A DNA stretch of 64,000 bases from Bin5 sp965261695 (GTDB lineage Bacteria; Chloroflexota; Anaerolineae; Caldilineales; Caldilineaceae), in the NCBI GenBank assembly GCA_965261695.1, contig OZ253474.1, forward strand, positions 2,666,001-2,730,000, in the 5' to 3' direction. This document shows, one piece after another, positions 1 to 8,832 of the stretch. The notes beneath the pieces are model-generated. The model did not search any database. It was given only the letters and a program-made list of their open reading frames with translations, and was not told the DNA's origin. A program made the translations under genes and the position numbers. How positions within the stretch are numbered: the first letter of the stretch is position 1; every line of letters starts with the position of its first letter.

Positions 1-408
1 CAGGCCATGTTCCGACAACTTGCCTTCCAGCAGCCCCTTGGTCAGCGCGGTGGCGTAGACCGGCGCGTCCAGCCCCTGGTCGATCAGATAGGGCAGGGCG
101 CCGATATGATCCTCATGGCCGTGCGTCAGCACGATGCCGCGAATCCAGTCCAATCGATCCAGCAGATACTCGGTCTCCGGGATCACCACGTCGACGCCGT
201 GCATGTCGCTGTCGGGAAACATAAGGCCGGCGTCGACGATGAGGATATTCTCACCGGACTCCAGCAGCATCATATTTTTGCCGATTCCACCGAGGCCGCC
301 CAGGGGTATCAGCCGCAGTAGGGCGGCAGGCGAGACACCTGCGTTCCCAGGGGTGGCGGCGGCATCGCTCCGTTCCATCTCAGCGGGCGCTATTTCCGTT
401 TGTTGCAT
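1..408 (-). CDS. rnj: Ribonuclease J, N-terminal part (runs off the left edge)
   Basis: The 136 codons present begin at the ATG at 408-406, preceded by a good AGGAGAG ribosome site, and continue past base 1. After a variable, Ala/Pro-rich stretch of about 30 residues comes the metallo-beta-lactamase start of RNase J: a Gly-rich strand with the family motif GGIGKNM, then IVDAGLMFPD, and the zinc-binding motif THGHEDHIGALPYL. RNase J is a zinc-dependent 5'-3' exo- and endoribonuclease acting in cytoplasmic mRNA decay and rRNA maturation. The beta-CASP and C-terminal domains lie outside the window. It sits downstream of a glutamine synthetase gene on the same strand, with a 331-bp gap, so it probably has its own promoter. 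The family assignment rests on the motifs and is secure. Confidence 0.9.
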   Translation of the reverse strand, partial: MQQTEIAPAEMERSDAAATPGNAGVSPAALLRLIPLGGLGGIGKNMMLLESGENILIVDAGLMFPDSDMHGVDVVIPETEYLLDRLDWIRGIVLTHGHEDHIGALPYLIDQGLDAPVYATALTKGLLEGKLSEHGL

Positions 409-739
409 TCAATCTCTCCTTTGCGAGGCAGTGCAGACGAGAAGCCTGCGTTGCCGAGAATTCTGTTTAACACAAAAACGCCGGGCAGCGATAGCTCCCA
501 GCGTGAGCGTCATGATTTGATTTTACCTGTAATAATTCAACATACGCGCATCATGCGAGAAGAGAGTGGAGAGGGGGGAATAACCCTCTCATTGCTCACG
601 ACTCACTCCTCTCGTTCGGTTATTCTCGCCTATTTTACCTGCGGATCTCCCATTTGTCCATATCGTGGCTAGCGGTGTGTCTGGCCTGGGGCCGACGCCG
701 CGTCTTTCGGCCGTTGGGGAAGGCCAAATCATGCGCCAC
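409..739. other. Gene-free stretch between glutamine synthetase and RNase J
   Basis: No convincing gene. It contains one perfect 7-bp hairpin (GAGAGGG at 569-575 pairing with CCCTCTC at 584-590) without a T-run. The promoter of the RNase J gene presumably lies here, but no clear -35/-10 pair was identified. Confidence 0.4.
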
Positions 740-2101
740 TCAGTACACGCCCAGGTAGCGGTCCAACTCCCACTGTGACACAAAGTTGCGATAGCTGTCC
801 CACTCCAGATTTTTGGCTTCCACATACCGTTCGAAGACGTGTTGACCCAGCGCGTCCTGCACGATCTCGTCTTGGCGCAACGCCTCCAGCGCCTCACCCA
901 GGTTGCCCGGCAACGTCTCCAGGCCGGAGCGGTCACCGTTCATCTGATAGAGGTCCTCTTCGGCCGGCATGGGCGGGTCCAGCTTGCGTTCGATGCCATC
1001 CAAACCTGCGGCCAACATGACGGCGAAAGCGAGATAGGGATTGGCGCTCGGGTCGGGGCAGCGCAGTTCGCAGCGCGTGCTCTGTGGGCGGTTGGGATTG
1101 ATGCGGGGGATGCGGATGAGCGCGCTGCGGTTTGTACGTCCCCAGGAGACATAGACGGGCGCCTCATAGCCGGGGACCAGCCGCTTGTAACTGTTCACCA
1201 GCGGCGCGATGATCGGCGTGATGGCGGCGGCGTGCTTAAGCTGACCGGCGATAAAGTGCAGCGCGGTCTTGCTCAGGCCGTAATCATCACCGGCATCGTA
1301 CATGCAGGTCTCATCCTCACCAGCGTGCCACAGGCTCTGATGAACGTGCATGCCGCTCCCGTTTACGCCGGTGATCGGTTTGGGCATAAAGGTGCAGTGC
1401 AGGCCGTTTTTCTGCGCAATCGCTTTGAGGGTTGTGCGCAGCGTGATGGTATTGTCGGCCGCGGCCAGCGCGGGGACGTACTGGAAGTCGATCTCATTCT
1501 GCCCGCTGGCGACCTCATGGTGGGAGGCCTCGACTTTGATGCCGAGGGCGTTGAGTGCGTCAACCATCTGGCGCCGCACGCCATGCGCCGAATCGGAGCT
1601 TACGTCGAAATAGCCGGCTTCGTCGTGGGGGGTCAGGGGGTAGAGGCTGTTGTCCGGGTGGCGGCGGAAGAGGAAAAACTCCAGTTCCGGGCCGACGACA
1701 AAGTCGTACCCCATCTTTTGGGCCCGCTTGAGCTGCCGGCGCAGAATGAAGCGGGGGTCGCCGACGAAATGATCGCCGTTCGGGGTGTAGACATCACAGA
1801 CAACGCGCGCGGTGGATAGCTCCATCTCCCAGGGGATTGGCATGAAGGTTTGCAGATCCGGCACCAGATACATATCGCTTTCCGCGATGCGGGCGAAGCC
1901 TTCAATCGAGCTGCCGTCGAACCAGACTCCGTTCTCGACGGCGCGATCCCAGTGTTCAATGGGGATCGTTACCTGCTTAACGATGCCCACGATATCGCTG
2001 AACTGAAGACGCACAAAACGCACATTGTGGCGTTTGATCGTGTCGTCGATTCCTTCCAGCGCCTCCATCATCTTTTCACCCGTAAGTGCGTCCAAAAGCA
2101 T
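740..2101 (-). CDS. glnA: Glutamine synthetase, type I (GSI-alpha-like)
   Basis: ATP-dependent amidation of glutamate to glutamine in the cytoplasm. The 453-residue length fits the shorter GSI form. Visible motifs are the N-terminal beta-grasp ending WFDGSSIEGF (about 60-69), the metal-binding GPELEFF (137-143) and EASHHEVASGQNEI (191-204), the ATP-site GSGMHVHQS (248-256), the glutamate loop KRLVPGYEAP (306-315) and NRSALIR (324-330). The C-terminal part after about residue 380, ending in a WEL-x-RYL-x-VY tail, resembles GSI-alpha enzymes, which are normally feedback-inhibited rather than adenylylated; this subtype is inferred. A second GlnA gene lies upstream on the same strand with an IS element between them. 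A homologue with another substrate (gamma-glutamyl-polyamine ligase type) cannot be excluded, but all core catalytic motifs are present. Confidence 0.9.
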   Translation of the reverse strand: MLLDALTGEKMMEALEGIDDTIKRHNVRFVRLQFSDIVGIVKQVTIPIEHWDRAVENGVWFDGSSIEGFARIAESDMYLVPDLQTFMPIPWEMELSTARVVCDVYTPNGDHFVGDPRFILRRQLKRAQKMGYDFVVGPELEFFLFRRHPDNSLYPLTPHDEAGYFDVSSDSAHGVRRQMVDALNALGIKVEASHHEVASGQNEIDFQYVPALAAADNTITLRTTLKAIAQKNGLHCTFMPKPITGVNGSGMHVHQSLWHAGEDETCMYDAGDDYGLSKTALHFIAGQLKHAAAITPIIAPLVNSYKRLVPGYEAPVYVSWGRTNRSALIRIPRINPNRPQSTRCELRCPDPSANPYLAFAVMLAAGLDGIERKLDPPMPAEEDLYQMNGDRSGLETLPGNLGEALEALRQDEIVQDALGQHVFERYVEAKNLEWDSYRNFVSQWELDRYLGVY

Positions 2102-2125
2102 GCTTGCCTTCCTTTTTCAGTGCCC

Positions 2126-2160
2126 GATGGCCAGTGGCCGGTGGGCGGTGACCAGTAGAA
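2126..2160. repeat. Copy of the dispersed CAGTGGCC/CAGTGGTC repeat
   Basis: A run built from GGCCAGTGG, CCGGTGGG and GGTGACCAGTAG directly upstream of the first glutamine synthetase gene. Related runs lie at 6981-7015, 51264-51300, 53022-53066 and 55098-55148, with weaker ones near 5158 and 54236-54470. Confidence 0.6.
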
Positions 2161-2199
2161 ATTTCAAATCGAAGTCGGTCAGGCGGCGGCGGCCGTCAG

Positions 2200-2247
2200 T
2201 ATGAAAGAAAAGGGGGGCAGCGACAATGCAACCGCGCCGCCCCCCTT
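2200..2247 (-). terminator. Rho-independent terminator of the upstream minus-strand transcript
   Basis: A 13-bp stem with one mismatch (2210-2222 with 2235-2247) built on AAGGGGGGC/GCCCCCCTT. On the minus strand it is followed by TTTTCTTTC, the T-rich tail of an intrinsic terminator. It lies between the IS982 element and the first glutamine synthetase gene. It probably ended the second glutamine synthetase transcript before the insertion; that history is inferred. Confidence 0.65.
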
Positions 2248-2292
2248 GCTGTGAAAAGTTTTGAGTCGTCAGTTTATTGTTATTTATTAGTT

Positions 2293-3304
2293 GGGCCTTA
2301 TGCTAGATAGGAAAGGCCAGTTTCTTAATCTGAAGATAGTCATGTACGCCCAAGAGTCGGTTGATATAGATGCAAAGTGTGTGAGCAGTCAATTTGGTGT
2401 AGAGTCGTGCACATAGACCTCTGAAAGTGTGTGCATGGTTGGTTTCTATCGAGAATTGTGCGACCAATTGACTGTTAACTGTTTCGATGATTTGGCGGAC
2501 CCTGTCGTAGAGGCGACGTGCAGATGCAGGGATCTGTATTTTCTGGTTGCTGCGCGGCTTGGAGAGCAGGCGGATGCGATTGTGTTGCCAGAGTAGATCA
2601 GCGACAGGTGCACTGACGTACGCTTTGTCGCCGATGACGATGCGGTTGTGGTGTTCTTGCAGGAGTTCGCGACCGATAGCCAAGTCGCCGACGCTGGCAG
2701 GAGCCAGTTCGAAATCAAGGATGAGGCCACCTTTCGTGATCAGCATATGTAGCTTGAAACCGTAGATCGTCATCTTTTTAGAGGAGACCTTCCCATAATT
2801 GGCTCCATGAGCGGGCCAATCGCCGCGTGACTGGGGCGCCAGATGGAACTGAACCACAGGAATGGGCAGACTATCGAGTACACAATGCTGGTCTCGAAAG
2901 AGGTCGATCCGGGCCAACATCATGCGCCGCATCTCATTCATAATCGCCATCAAGTTACGTCGTCGCCGATTGAAGCGGCTCTGCTTCGGCAAGATGGGAA
3001 ACTTATCCCGATGTGCCTGCATATGATTGAGTAACTCTGTTTCCACATCCCACCCCAAGCATTCGCCGATGAGACAGATGGCTATCAATTCACTATCGCT
3101 ACAGGCCGGCTTCGGCCCCGGTCGTCTCAGATGCCTTTCCAGTGCCTGGCTCATGTCGTCAACGAGCACATAAACCCATAGACAGAAGTCGTCAAGATGA
3201 GCTATCATTCGGTTGGTCCTCCTGGTGAGTCGCTTTGGTTGGTGACGAACTCCAAAGTTATCTCACCAGGGGACTTTTTTCAAACGCTATCTAGCATAAG
3301 GCCC
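2293..3304 (-). mobile_element. Complete IS982-family insertion sequence, 1012 bp
   Basis: Perfect 18-bp terminal inverted repeats (GGGCCTTATGCTAGATAG at 2293-2310 and its reverse complement at 3287-3304) flank a single transposase gene. The element is bordered by the direct repeat TAGTT (2288-2292 and 3305-3309), which fits a target-site duplication. Intact ends, intact reading frame and a clean duplication suggest a recent insertion. It lies between two glutamine synthetase genes, downstream of the second one. Confidence 0.9.
2303..3208 (-). CDS. IS982-family transposase (DDE)
   Basis: A 301-residue DDE transposase that would catalyse cut-and-paste movement of its element. Family signatures are the conserved CSDSELIAICLIGE stretch near residue 36, the central VLDSLPIPV with the first catalytic Asp, the FKLHMLIT strand, and the VIGDKAYVS block holding the second Asp. 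The C-terminal part carries RQIIETVNSQL with the likely catalytic Glu. The start is the ATG about 80 bp inside the right inverted repeat; the stop codon lies inside the left inverted repeat, a compact layout usual for these elements. No frameshift or internal stop is present, so it may be active. A second, badly decayed IS982-type gene at 31719 is only distantly similar. Confidence 0.9.
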   Translation of the reverse strand: MIAHLDDFCLWVYVLVDDMSQALERHLRRPGPKPACSDSELIAICLIGECLGWDVETELLNHMQAHRDKFPILPKQSRFNRRRRNLMAIMNEMRRMMLARIDLFRDQHCVLDSLPIPVVQFHLAPQSRGDWPAHGANYGKVSSKKMTIYGFKLHMLITKGGLILDFELAPASVGDLAIGRELLQEHHNRIVIGDKAYVSAPVADLLWQHNRIRLLSKPRSNQKIQIPASARRLYDRVRQIIETVNSQLVAQFSIETNHAHTFRGLCARLYTKLTAHTLCIYINRLLGVHDYLQIKKLAFPI

Positions 3305-3357
3305 TAGTTATAAGGTGAGCGGGCACTGAAAAGCCAGAAACCAAAAACTGAGAACTC

Positions 3358-4773
3358 TCAGATGCCGTAGTACATCACGAATTCCTGCGGATGCGGGCGC
3401 AGGCGAACGGCATCCACCTCTTCCAGGCGCTTGTACTCGATGTACGCCTCCAGCAGGTCTGGGGTGAAGACGCCGCCCTCCAGCAGGAAGTCGCTGTCCT
3501 CTTCGAGCGCGTCCAGGACTTCGCCGAGGCTGCCCTTCACCATCTCGACCTCCTGGAGGATATCCTCATCGTACAGGTCCACCTCAGCCGGGTCGCCCGG
3601 GTCGATCTGGTTTTTGATGCCGTCCATGCCGGCCATGACCATGGCGGCGAAGGCCAGATAGGGGTTGGCGCCGGGGTCGGGGCAGCGGAACTCGACGCGC
3701 TTGCTCTTGGGCGAATGGCTGTACATGGGGATGCGGCAGGCGGCGGAGCGGTTGCGGGCGGAGTAGGCCACAACCACGGGGGCCTCGTAGCCGGGCACGA
3801 GTCGACGGTAGCTATTGGTCAGGGGGGCGCAGAAGGCCAACAGCGCGTTGATGTGCTTGAGCAGGCCGCCGATGTAGTGCAGGGCCATGTCGCTGAGGCC
3901 GGCGTACTGGTCACCGGCGAAGAGCGGCTGGCCGCCCTTCCACAGGCTCAGATGGATGTGCATGCCGGAGCCGTTGTCCTCGAAGATCGGTTTGGGCATA
4001 AAGGTGACGGTCTTGTCGTTGGCCTTGGCGACGTTCTTGATGATGTACTTGTAGAGCTGCATCTGGTCGGCCATCTGCAGGAGCGGCTTGAATTTCATAT
4101 CGATTTCGGCCTGACCGGCGGTGCCGACTTCGTGGTGATGCACTTCGATGTCGATGCCGGCGTCGATCATTTTGCGCGTCATTTCGGAGCGCAAATCCTG
4201 GAGCGTGTCGTAGGGGGAGACGGGGAAGTAGCCGCTCTTGAGGCCGACCGAATGGCCGCCGCTCATCTCGCCGGAGTTCCAGGGCGCTTCGGCACTGTCG
4301 ACGTAGTAACCGGCGGTGTGGCGGCCTGACTCGTAGGAGACGGCGTCAAAGATGAAGAACTCGGCTTCCGGCCCAACGTGGATCGTATCGGCGATGCCCT
4401 GGGATTCGACGTAGCTGACCGCTTTGCCGGCGACGTTGCGGGGGTCGCGGCTGTAGGCTTCGCCGGTCAGGGGGTCGTGCACATTGCAGACGGCGCTGAG
4501 TGTGGGCATGGCGCAGATCGGGTCGATGATGGCGGTCGAGGGATCCAAGCGCAGCACCATGTCGCTGTTCTCGATGCTCTGGAAGCCGCGAATGGAGGAG
4601 CCGTCGAAGCCCAGCCCTTCATTGACCGCCTCGTCGGCATCGAACTCTTCTACCGGCATTGTGAAGTGATGCCACTGGCCGAACAGATCGGTGAACTTTA
4701 CATCCACCATCTGAATGTGATTGTCCTTGATGGCGCTGTTCAGATCGGCGATTGTACTTACGTTGAGTTTCAT
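3358..4773 (-). CDS. glnA: Glutamine synthetase, type I (GSI-beta-like)
   Basis: ATP + glutamate + ammonia to glutamine, forming dodecamers in the cytoplasm. At 471 residues it matches the length of enterobacterial GlnA. Motifs: GLGFDGSSIRGF (about 53-64), VGPEAEFFIFD (133-143), EVHHHEVGTAGQAEID (210-225), NGSGMHIHLSLW (267-278), RRLVPGYEAP (323-332), NRSAACRIP (341-349). A DLYDED segment with Tyr401 sits where adenylylated GSI-beta enzymes carry their target tyrosine, so control by GlnE is possible but not shown; no glnE or glnB is in view. It is the usual housekeeping form and probably the main assimilatory enzyme. An IS982 copy now separates it from its likely terminator and from the second synthetase downstream. 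Confidence 0.93.
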   Translation of the reverse strand: MKLNVSTIADLNSAIKDNHIQMVDVKFTDLFGQWHHFTMPVEEFDADEAVNEGLGFDGSSIRGFQSIENSDMVLRLDPSTAIIDPICAMPTLSAVCNVHDPLTGEAYSRDPRNVAGKAVSYVESQGIADTIHVGPEAEFFIFDAVSYESGRHTAGYYVDSAEAPWNSGEMSGGHSVGLKSGYFPVSPYDTLQDLRSEMTRKMIDAGIDIEVHHHEVGTAGQAEIDMKFKPLLQMADQMQLYKYIIKNVAKANDKTVTFMPKPIFEDNGSGMHIHLSLWKGGQPLFAGDQYAGLSDMALHYIGGLLKHINALLAFCAPLTNSYRRLVPGYEAPVVVAYSARNRSAACRIPMYSHSPKSKRVEFRCPDPGANPYLAFAAMVMAGMDGIKNQIDPGDPAEVDLYDEDILQEVEMVKGSLGEVLDALEEDSDFLLEGGVFTPDLLEAYIEYKRLEEVDAVRLRPHPQEFVMYYGI

Positions 4774-5193
4774 TCCTCGCTTAATCCTTTCACAGATGGC
4801 GTGGGGTCGGTTTTGATTGCCGCCAACTGTCCGCAGATGGAGACGGCGACCAAAAGTGACCTGAAAATTGAATCAAGAAACGATAATTGTAATAGTATAA
4901 CCTGCGATTGACCGTGCAATCATGGACAAACCGAATAATGATTGCCCATGTTTGTTTGTGCAGATTGCATGATTCAGCGGCCCGCGATTCTTATGCGCGC
5001 GCAAAGCATCTCCATGACTTACTGCATCGAGCGCACGCTGCGCCGGGCGGTAATCACGGCAATGATAGCAGGGGGGTGCGTCACAGTCTAATTTCGGCGT
5101 AAGCGTTTTCGCTGCTACACTGATGGCTCAGCGACAAGGGCGAATTGATGTGGTCAGCGTCTTGTCAGCGGCCACTGTTCACGAGCTACTGAA
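4774..5193. other. Divergent intergenic region between glnA and the molybdopterin oxidoreductase
   Basis: No gene is supported. On the minus strand an AT-rich patch around 4861-4900 includes TATACT (4899-4894), a plausible -10 for the glutamine synthetase gene, but the nearest TTGCAC is only 14 bp away, so the promoter is tentative. Near 5158-5185 there is a short piece of the CAGTGG repeat family. Confidence 0.35.
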
Positions 5194-7404
5194 ATGACGA
5201 AACTCGCGATTTATGCAGAGGATCCGTCGGTCCGCATTGTAACGGGCGCGTGCCCGCACGACTGCCCGGACACGTGCAGCTGGCAGATTGCGGTGGACCG
5301 CACGAGCGGGCGGGCACTGGACATCTGGGGGCACGCCGATCACCCGGTGACGCAGGGCGCGCTGTGCGGCAAGGTCGACCGTTACCTGGAGCGGGTCTAC
5401 CATGCGGACAGGCTGACGCATCCGCTGCGGCGCGTGGGGCCGAAGGGGGGAGGCCGCTTCGAGCGCATCTCGTGGGGGGAGGCGTTGGAGGCGATCGCGG
5501 GGCGTTTGCAGGGCATCATCGACGAATGGGGGGCGGAGGCGGTGCTGCCCTACGCCTATGCCGGCACGATGGGCTGGTTGCAGCAGGAGGGGATGTCGGG
5601 CCGCTTCTTCCGGCAGATGGGCGCCAGCCGCTTGGCGCGCACGATCTGCTCGGAGGCCGGATTTGAAGGCTATCTCTACACGATCGGTTCGACGATCGGC
5701 ATCGAGGCGGAGGATTTCGCGCACGCCCGCCTGATCCTGATTTGGGGCAGCAACACGCTGACGAGCAACCTGCACCTGTGGCCGTTCATCCAGGCGGCGC
5801 GCAAGCAGGGGGCGCGGGTGGTGGTGGTCGACCCGGCGCGCACGCGCACGGCCAGGGCCGCCGACGAGTGGATTCCGATCCGGCCCGGCACGGACGGCGC
5901 GCTGGCGCTGGGGATGATGCACGAGATTATCAATACCGGGCTGCATGACAGCGACTATGTCGCGGCGTACACGGTCGGTTTCGAGCAGTTGGCGGCGCGG
6001 GTGCAGGAGTGGACGCCGCAGCGGGCGGCGCAGATCACCGGCATCGCGGCCGGGCGGATCAGCGAACTGGCGCGGGCGTATGCGACGACGAGGCCGGCGG
6101 CGATCCGGGTGAATTACGGGATGCAGCGTCATTATGGCGGCGGCATGGCGATGCGCAACATCACCTGTTTGCCGGCGCTGGTGGGGGCATGGCGCGAGCG
6201 GGGCGGCGGCATCCAGCTGAGCACGAGCGGGCAGTTGCGGCACCTGGAGACGAGCGGTTTGCAGCGGCCGGACCTGCATGGCCCAGAGGGCGCCGCGCGC
6301 ATGCCGCGCACGATCAACATGAACCGGCTGGGCGACGCGCTGAGCCTGGAGCGGGGGCGGCTGGCCGCGTCCCATTACGCGCCGCGCCCGGTGGACCGCA
6401 AGCCGACGCCGGCGGAGGCCGGCCCGCCGGTGAAGGCGCTGATCGTCTACAACAGCAACCCGGCCGCGGTGGCGCCGGACCAGGCGGCGGTTCTGGCCGG
6501 GCTGGCGCGTGAGGAGCTGTTCACGGTGGCGCTGGAGCATTTCCAGACGGATACGGCGGATTACGCCGATTTTGTTCTGCCGGCCACGACGCAGGCGGAG
6601 CACTGGGACCTGCAACGGATGTACGGCCATCATTACGTGGCGTTGAACCGGCCGGCGATCGCGCCGGTGGGGGAGGCGCGGCCCAACAGCGCGATCTTCC
6701 GCGGGCTGGCGCAGGCGATGGGTTACACGGACAGCGGCTTTTACGAGGGCGACGAGACGGTTCTGCGCAATTTCGTGGAGGCGCAGCGGCATCCGCTCTA
6801 TGCGCCGGTGACGTGGGAGGCGCTGCTGGAGAAGGGGTTTGTGCGCCTCAATCTGCCGCAGCCGTATCTGCCCTTTGCGGCGGGCGATTTCCCCACGCCG
6901 AGCGGCAAGTGCGAGTTCTACAGCGAGCGCATGGCGCGCGACGGCTATGATCCGCTGCCGACGTACACGGCGCCGAATTCGGTGGCCGACGGCCGGTGGC
7001 CAGTGGCCGGTGGGAAGGGCGAGCGGGCGGGGGCGGCGGCGGATTCGTGGCTGGCCTGCATTTCGCCGCCGGCGCATTCGTTTCTCAACTCGTCGTTTTC
7101 GCACCTGGAGCGTTTGCGCGGGCGGGAGCGGGAGCCGCTGCTGTGGATCCATCCCGAGGACGCGAGCGTGCGGCGGATCGAGGAGGGTGCGCGGCTGCGG
7201 GTGTGGAACGGGTTGGGCGAGGTGGGGCTGACGGCGCGGGTGACGGACGACATCATGCCGGGGACGGTGCTGGCGCCGGGGATCTGGTGGAACAAGCACA
7301 GTGCGGATGGCCGCAACGTGAACCAGCTGACGCCGCAGGATGAGACGGACATGGGCGCGTCGGGCAGCTTTTATGATGTGCGGGTGCGGGTGGAGCGGGT
7401 GTAG
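5194..7404 (+). CDS. Molybdopterin-dependent oxidoreductase (DMSO reductase superfamily)
   Basis: A 736-residue catalytic subunit predicted to bind bis-molybdopterin guanine dinucleotide and one [4Fe-4S] cluster. The cluster ligands are visible near the N terminus as CPHDCPDTC, with the fourth Cys in GALCGKVDRY. The molybdopterin core follows with WEA-type WGEALEAIAGRL, a probable molybdenum ligand region ARTICSEAG (about 150-158), and WGSNTLTSN; the C-terminal dinucleotide-binding domain ends the protein. No Tat signal is present, so it is probably cytoplasmic. Partner subunits and cofactor genes are not adjacent, so the substrate cannot be named. A Gly/Ala-rich insert near residues 590-615 is encoded by a copy of the CAGTGG repeat read in frame. 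The last 215 bp recur at 9044-9258. Confidence 0.88.
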   Translation: MTKLAIYAEDPSVRIVTGACPHDCPDTCSWQIAVDRTSGRALDIWGHADHPVTQGALCGKVDRYLERVYHADRLTHPLRRVGPKGGGRFERISWGEALEAIAGRLQGIIDEWGAEAVLPYAYAGTMGWLQQEGMSGRFFRQMGASRLARTICSEAGFEGYLYTIGSTIGIEAEDFAHARLILIWGSNTLTSNLHLWPFIQAARKQGARVVVVDPARTRTARAADEWIPIRPGTDGALALGMMHEIINTGLHDSDYVAAYTVGFEQLAARVQEWTPQRAAQITGIAAGRISELARAYATTRPAAIRVNYGMQRHYGGGMAMRNITCLPALVGAWRERGGGIQLSTSGQLRHLETSGLQRPDLHGPEGAARMPRTINMNRLGDALSLERGRLAASHYAPRPVDRKPTPAEAGPPVKALIVYNSNPAAVAPDQAAVLAGLAREELFTVALEHFQTDTADYADFVLPATTQAEHWDLQRMYGHHYVALNRPAIAPVGEARPNSAIFRGLAQAMGYTDSGFYEGDETVLRNFVEAQRHPLYAPVTWEALLEKGFVRLNLPQPYLPFAAGDFPTPSGKCEFYSERMARDGYDPLPTYTAPNSVADGRWPVAGGKGERAGAAADSWLACISPPAHSFLNSSFSHLERLRGREREPLLWIHPEDASVRRIEEGARLRVWNGLGEVGLTARVTDDIMPGTVLAPGIWWNKHSADGRNVNQLTPQDETDMGASGSFYDVRVRVERV
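6981..7015. repeat. CAGTGG-family repeat inside the oxidoreductase gene
   Basis: GGTGGCCGACGGCCGGTGGC followed by CAGTGGCCGGTGGG sits in frame within the coding sequence and encodes a short Gly/Arg/Trp/Pro-rich insert. It closely matches the intergenic run at 2126-2160. Confidence 0.6.
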
Positions 7405-7596
7405 GAGCTGGTGGGAGGCGGCGCAATGGACCGGCATCCTGTCGGTGATATTCTTCTCCTCTTTCGCAAACCCAGATTCGGGCAAGGACCCTTTAATCTA
7501 TTCCAGCTTGAAATGGGCACAACCTAACTGTGAATTACCAGTGGGGTGCGGGCCCGGATTGTGGATAGATCAAACCACCAAAGAAAGGAAGCAAAC

Positions 7597-8025
7597 ATGA
7601 AGCGTCTTCTCATCATCGCGGTACTGGCATTGCTTGTGCCTGGCGCGCTGCTGGCGCAAGACGAGCTTACGCTTGAAAGCCTGGCTGAACAGGTCGCGGA
7701 GATTGTAGGGCAAGTCGCGGACTTGGCCGAACGGGTCGCTACAATCGAGGACATTTGGACGGGACCGGGTCCAATCGTTCTGGAAGATGGTGACTGTGTG
7801 ATTGGTTTCAATGAGTCCCTTCAGGACGAGACCGTAATCAAGTTTAAGGATACCTATGATGAGTGGCTGGATGTGGACGACGTAAACATTGTCCAAGTAA
7901 TGTACCTTCCCAAATCAGGGAATATTGCTGTTGTCCATGAAGAATTTTGGGACGACAGATACGTGATAGAAAGCTGGAACGGCTGCGAATTCATTGGCAG
8001 CAGCGATTGGTGGGAAGAGGAATAA
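7597..8025 (+). CDS. Small exported protein with a coiled-coil segment, function unknown
   Basis: A 142-residue protein. The ATG at 7597 is preferred because AAAGGAAG lies 7 bp upstream and it gives a clean signal peptide (MKRLLIIAVLALLVPGALLA, cleavage about residue 20-21). Then comes a heptad-like segment rich in Leu, Val and Glu (about 23-55) and an acidic, Trp-rich C-terminal domain ending DWWEEE, with two cysteines (about 68 and 127) that could pair. It is very acidic overall. It lies between the oxidoreductase and a displaced copy of that gene's 3' end. The family is not recognised; secretion or periplasmic location is inferred from the signal peptide only. Confidence 0.7.
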   Translation: MKRLLIIAVLALLVPGALLAQDELTLESLAEQVAEIVGQVADLAERVATIEDIWTGPGPIVLEDGDCVIGFNESLQDETVIKFKDTYDEWLDVDDVNIVQVMYLPKSGNIAVVHEEFWDDRYVIESWNGCEFIGSSDWWEEE

Positions 8026-8376
8026 CCGGCGAGGCTGTCAATCAATATTGAAATTTCAGCAATCTGCACAACCGGCACAGCCGGCTTCGATGGCATGCGG
8101 TGCGTCAGTTGATGCGCTTGGCCTGCGAAAATCAGGCAAGAATTGACAACATAGATAAGACTGACCGCGTTAAGGCGATTGATCCCCCGTGAAACGGGGA
8201 GAAGTTGGCCAAAGTCGGGCCGATTGACATGCTGAGAGCGATTCTATGCATTTCAAGGTGTTACGGTATGGGTCGGTTTGGCCGACTTCGGCCCCCACGA
8301 TTTGTATAACAACAAATTACGGCGAGTGAATTTGTGGCCCGGCGGGGGAATTCCAGTGGGAGGGAGATAGTACTCA
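8026..8376. other. Gene-free stretch with a perfect short hairpin
   Basis: No coding sequence is supported. CCCCGT (8185-8190) and ACGGGG (8194-8199) form a perfect 6-bp stem with a 3-base loop but no T-run, so a terminator role is uncertain. Two related GGCCGA/GTCGGCC-rich patches lie near 8205 and 8275. Confidence 0.35.
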
Positions 8377-8832
8377 ATGAGTGCAATTATGAAATATTTC
8401 GTGGCTCTGATCGCGGGGGCGATGTCGGGCCTCCTAATCTACATGGTGTCAGCTATGTTATTTTTGACTGACACGGCGGATCCACCATCTTGGTTCATCC
8501 CCGTTACCTTCTTAGGGGGATGGGCGCTTTCCACATTCGTTCTTGTGCGAGGCGCACGCGCTGCCTCCAAGGTAGTATCACGGGCATTTCTTCTAGGCGC
8601 CGCAGAATGGTTCGCAGTTATCCCTGCGGGATTCATTCTCGCCAGCAAATCGGCGGCAGAAGCGACGACTGAGTTGTCGAGTGATGCCGAAGTAGCGGGT
8701 ACGGTAATTGGTGCTGGCCTGGTTACTTTCTTGACCGGCGGCGTCGCCTTTGTAATGGTGTTCGGGTGCTTGCTCGGATACTTCATCACTTTCCTGATGA
8801 CCCGCGAGATGAAAAGCGACAAGTCAAGTTGA
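8377..8832 (+). CDS. Small integral membrane protein, function unknown
   Basis: A 151-residue, strongly hydrophobic protein with about four predicted membrane segments (roughly 7-29, 42-58, 70-88 and 110-140, the last region possibly holding two). A GGGAG ribosome site lies upstream of the ATG, and a second ATG follows at codon 5. The C terminus ends in a charged tail, MKSDKSS. No motif identifies a family. With the exported protein at 7597 it makes up the cargo between two copies of the 3' end of the molybdopterin oxidoreductase gene, and both genes have lower GC than that gene. Their joint function is unknown. Confidence 0.65.
   Translation: MSAIMKYFVALIAGAMSGLLIYMVSAMLFLTDTADPPSWFIPVTFLGGWALSTFVLVRGARAASKVVSRAFLLGAAEWFAVIPAGFILASKSAAEATTELSSDAEVAGTVIGAGLVTFLTGGVAFVMVFGCLLGYFITFLMTREMKSDKSS

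Noticed and set aside
3391..4329. 312-codon plus-strand frame opposite glutamine synthetase
   Set aside because: Gly/Val/Asp/His-rich antisense shadow of a well-conserved gene, with no ribosome site.
4861..4919. Firm promoter call for the glnA gene
   Set aside because: TATACT is good but the best -35 is only 14 bp away, so no promoter feature was listed.
5179..7485. Very long open frame (768 codons) on the minus strand opposite the molybdopterin oxidoreductase
   Set aside because: It is antisense to a clearly coding gene in GC-rich sequence and its product is a low-complexity Arg/His/Pro-rich string, typical of a shadow frame.
8180..8300. GGCCGA-rich patches as a riboswitch or operator
   Set aside because: Only a 6-bp hairpin is clear; the longer patches do not pair convincingly and no family motif fits.
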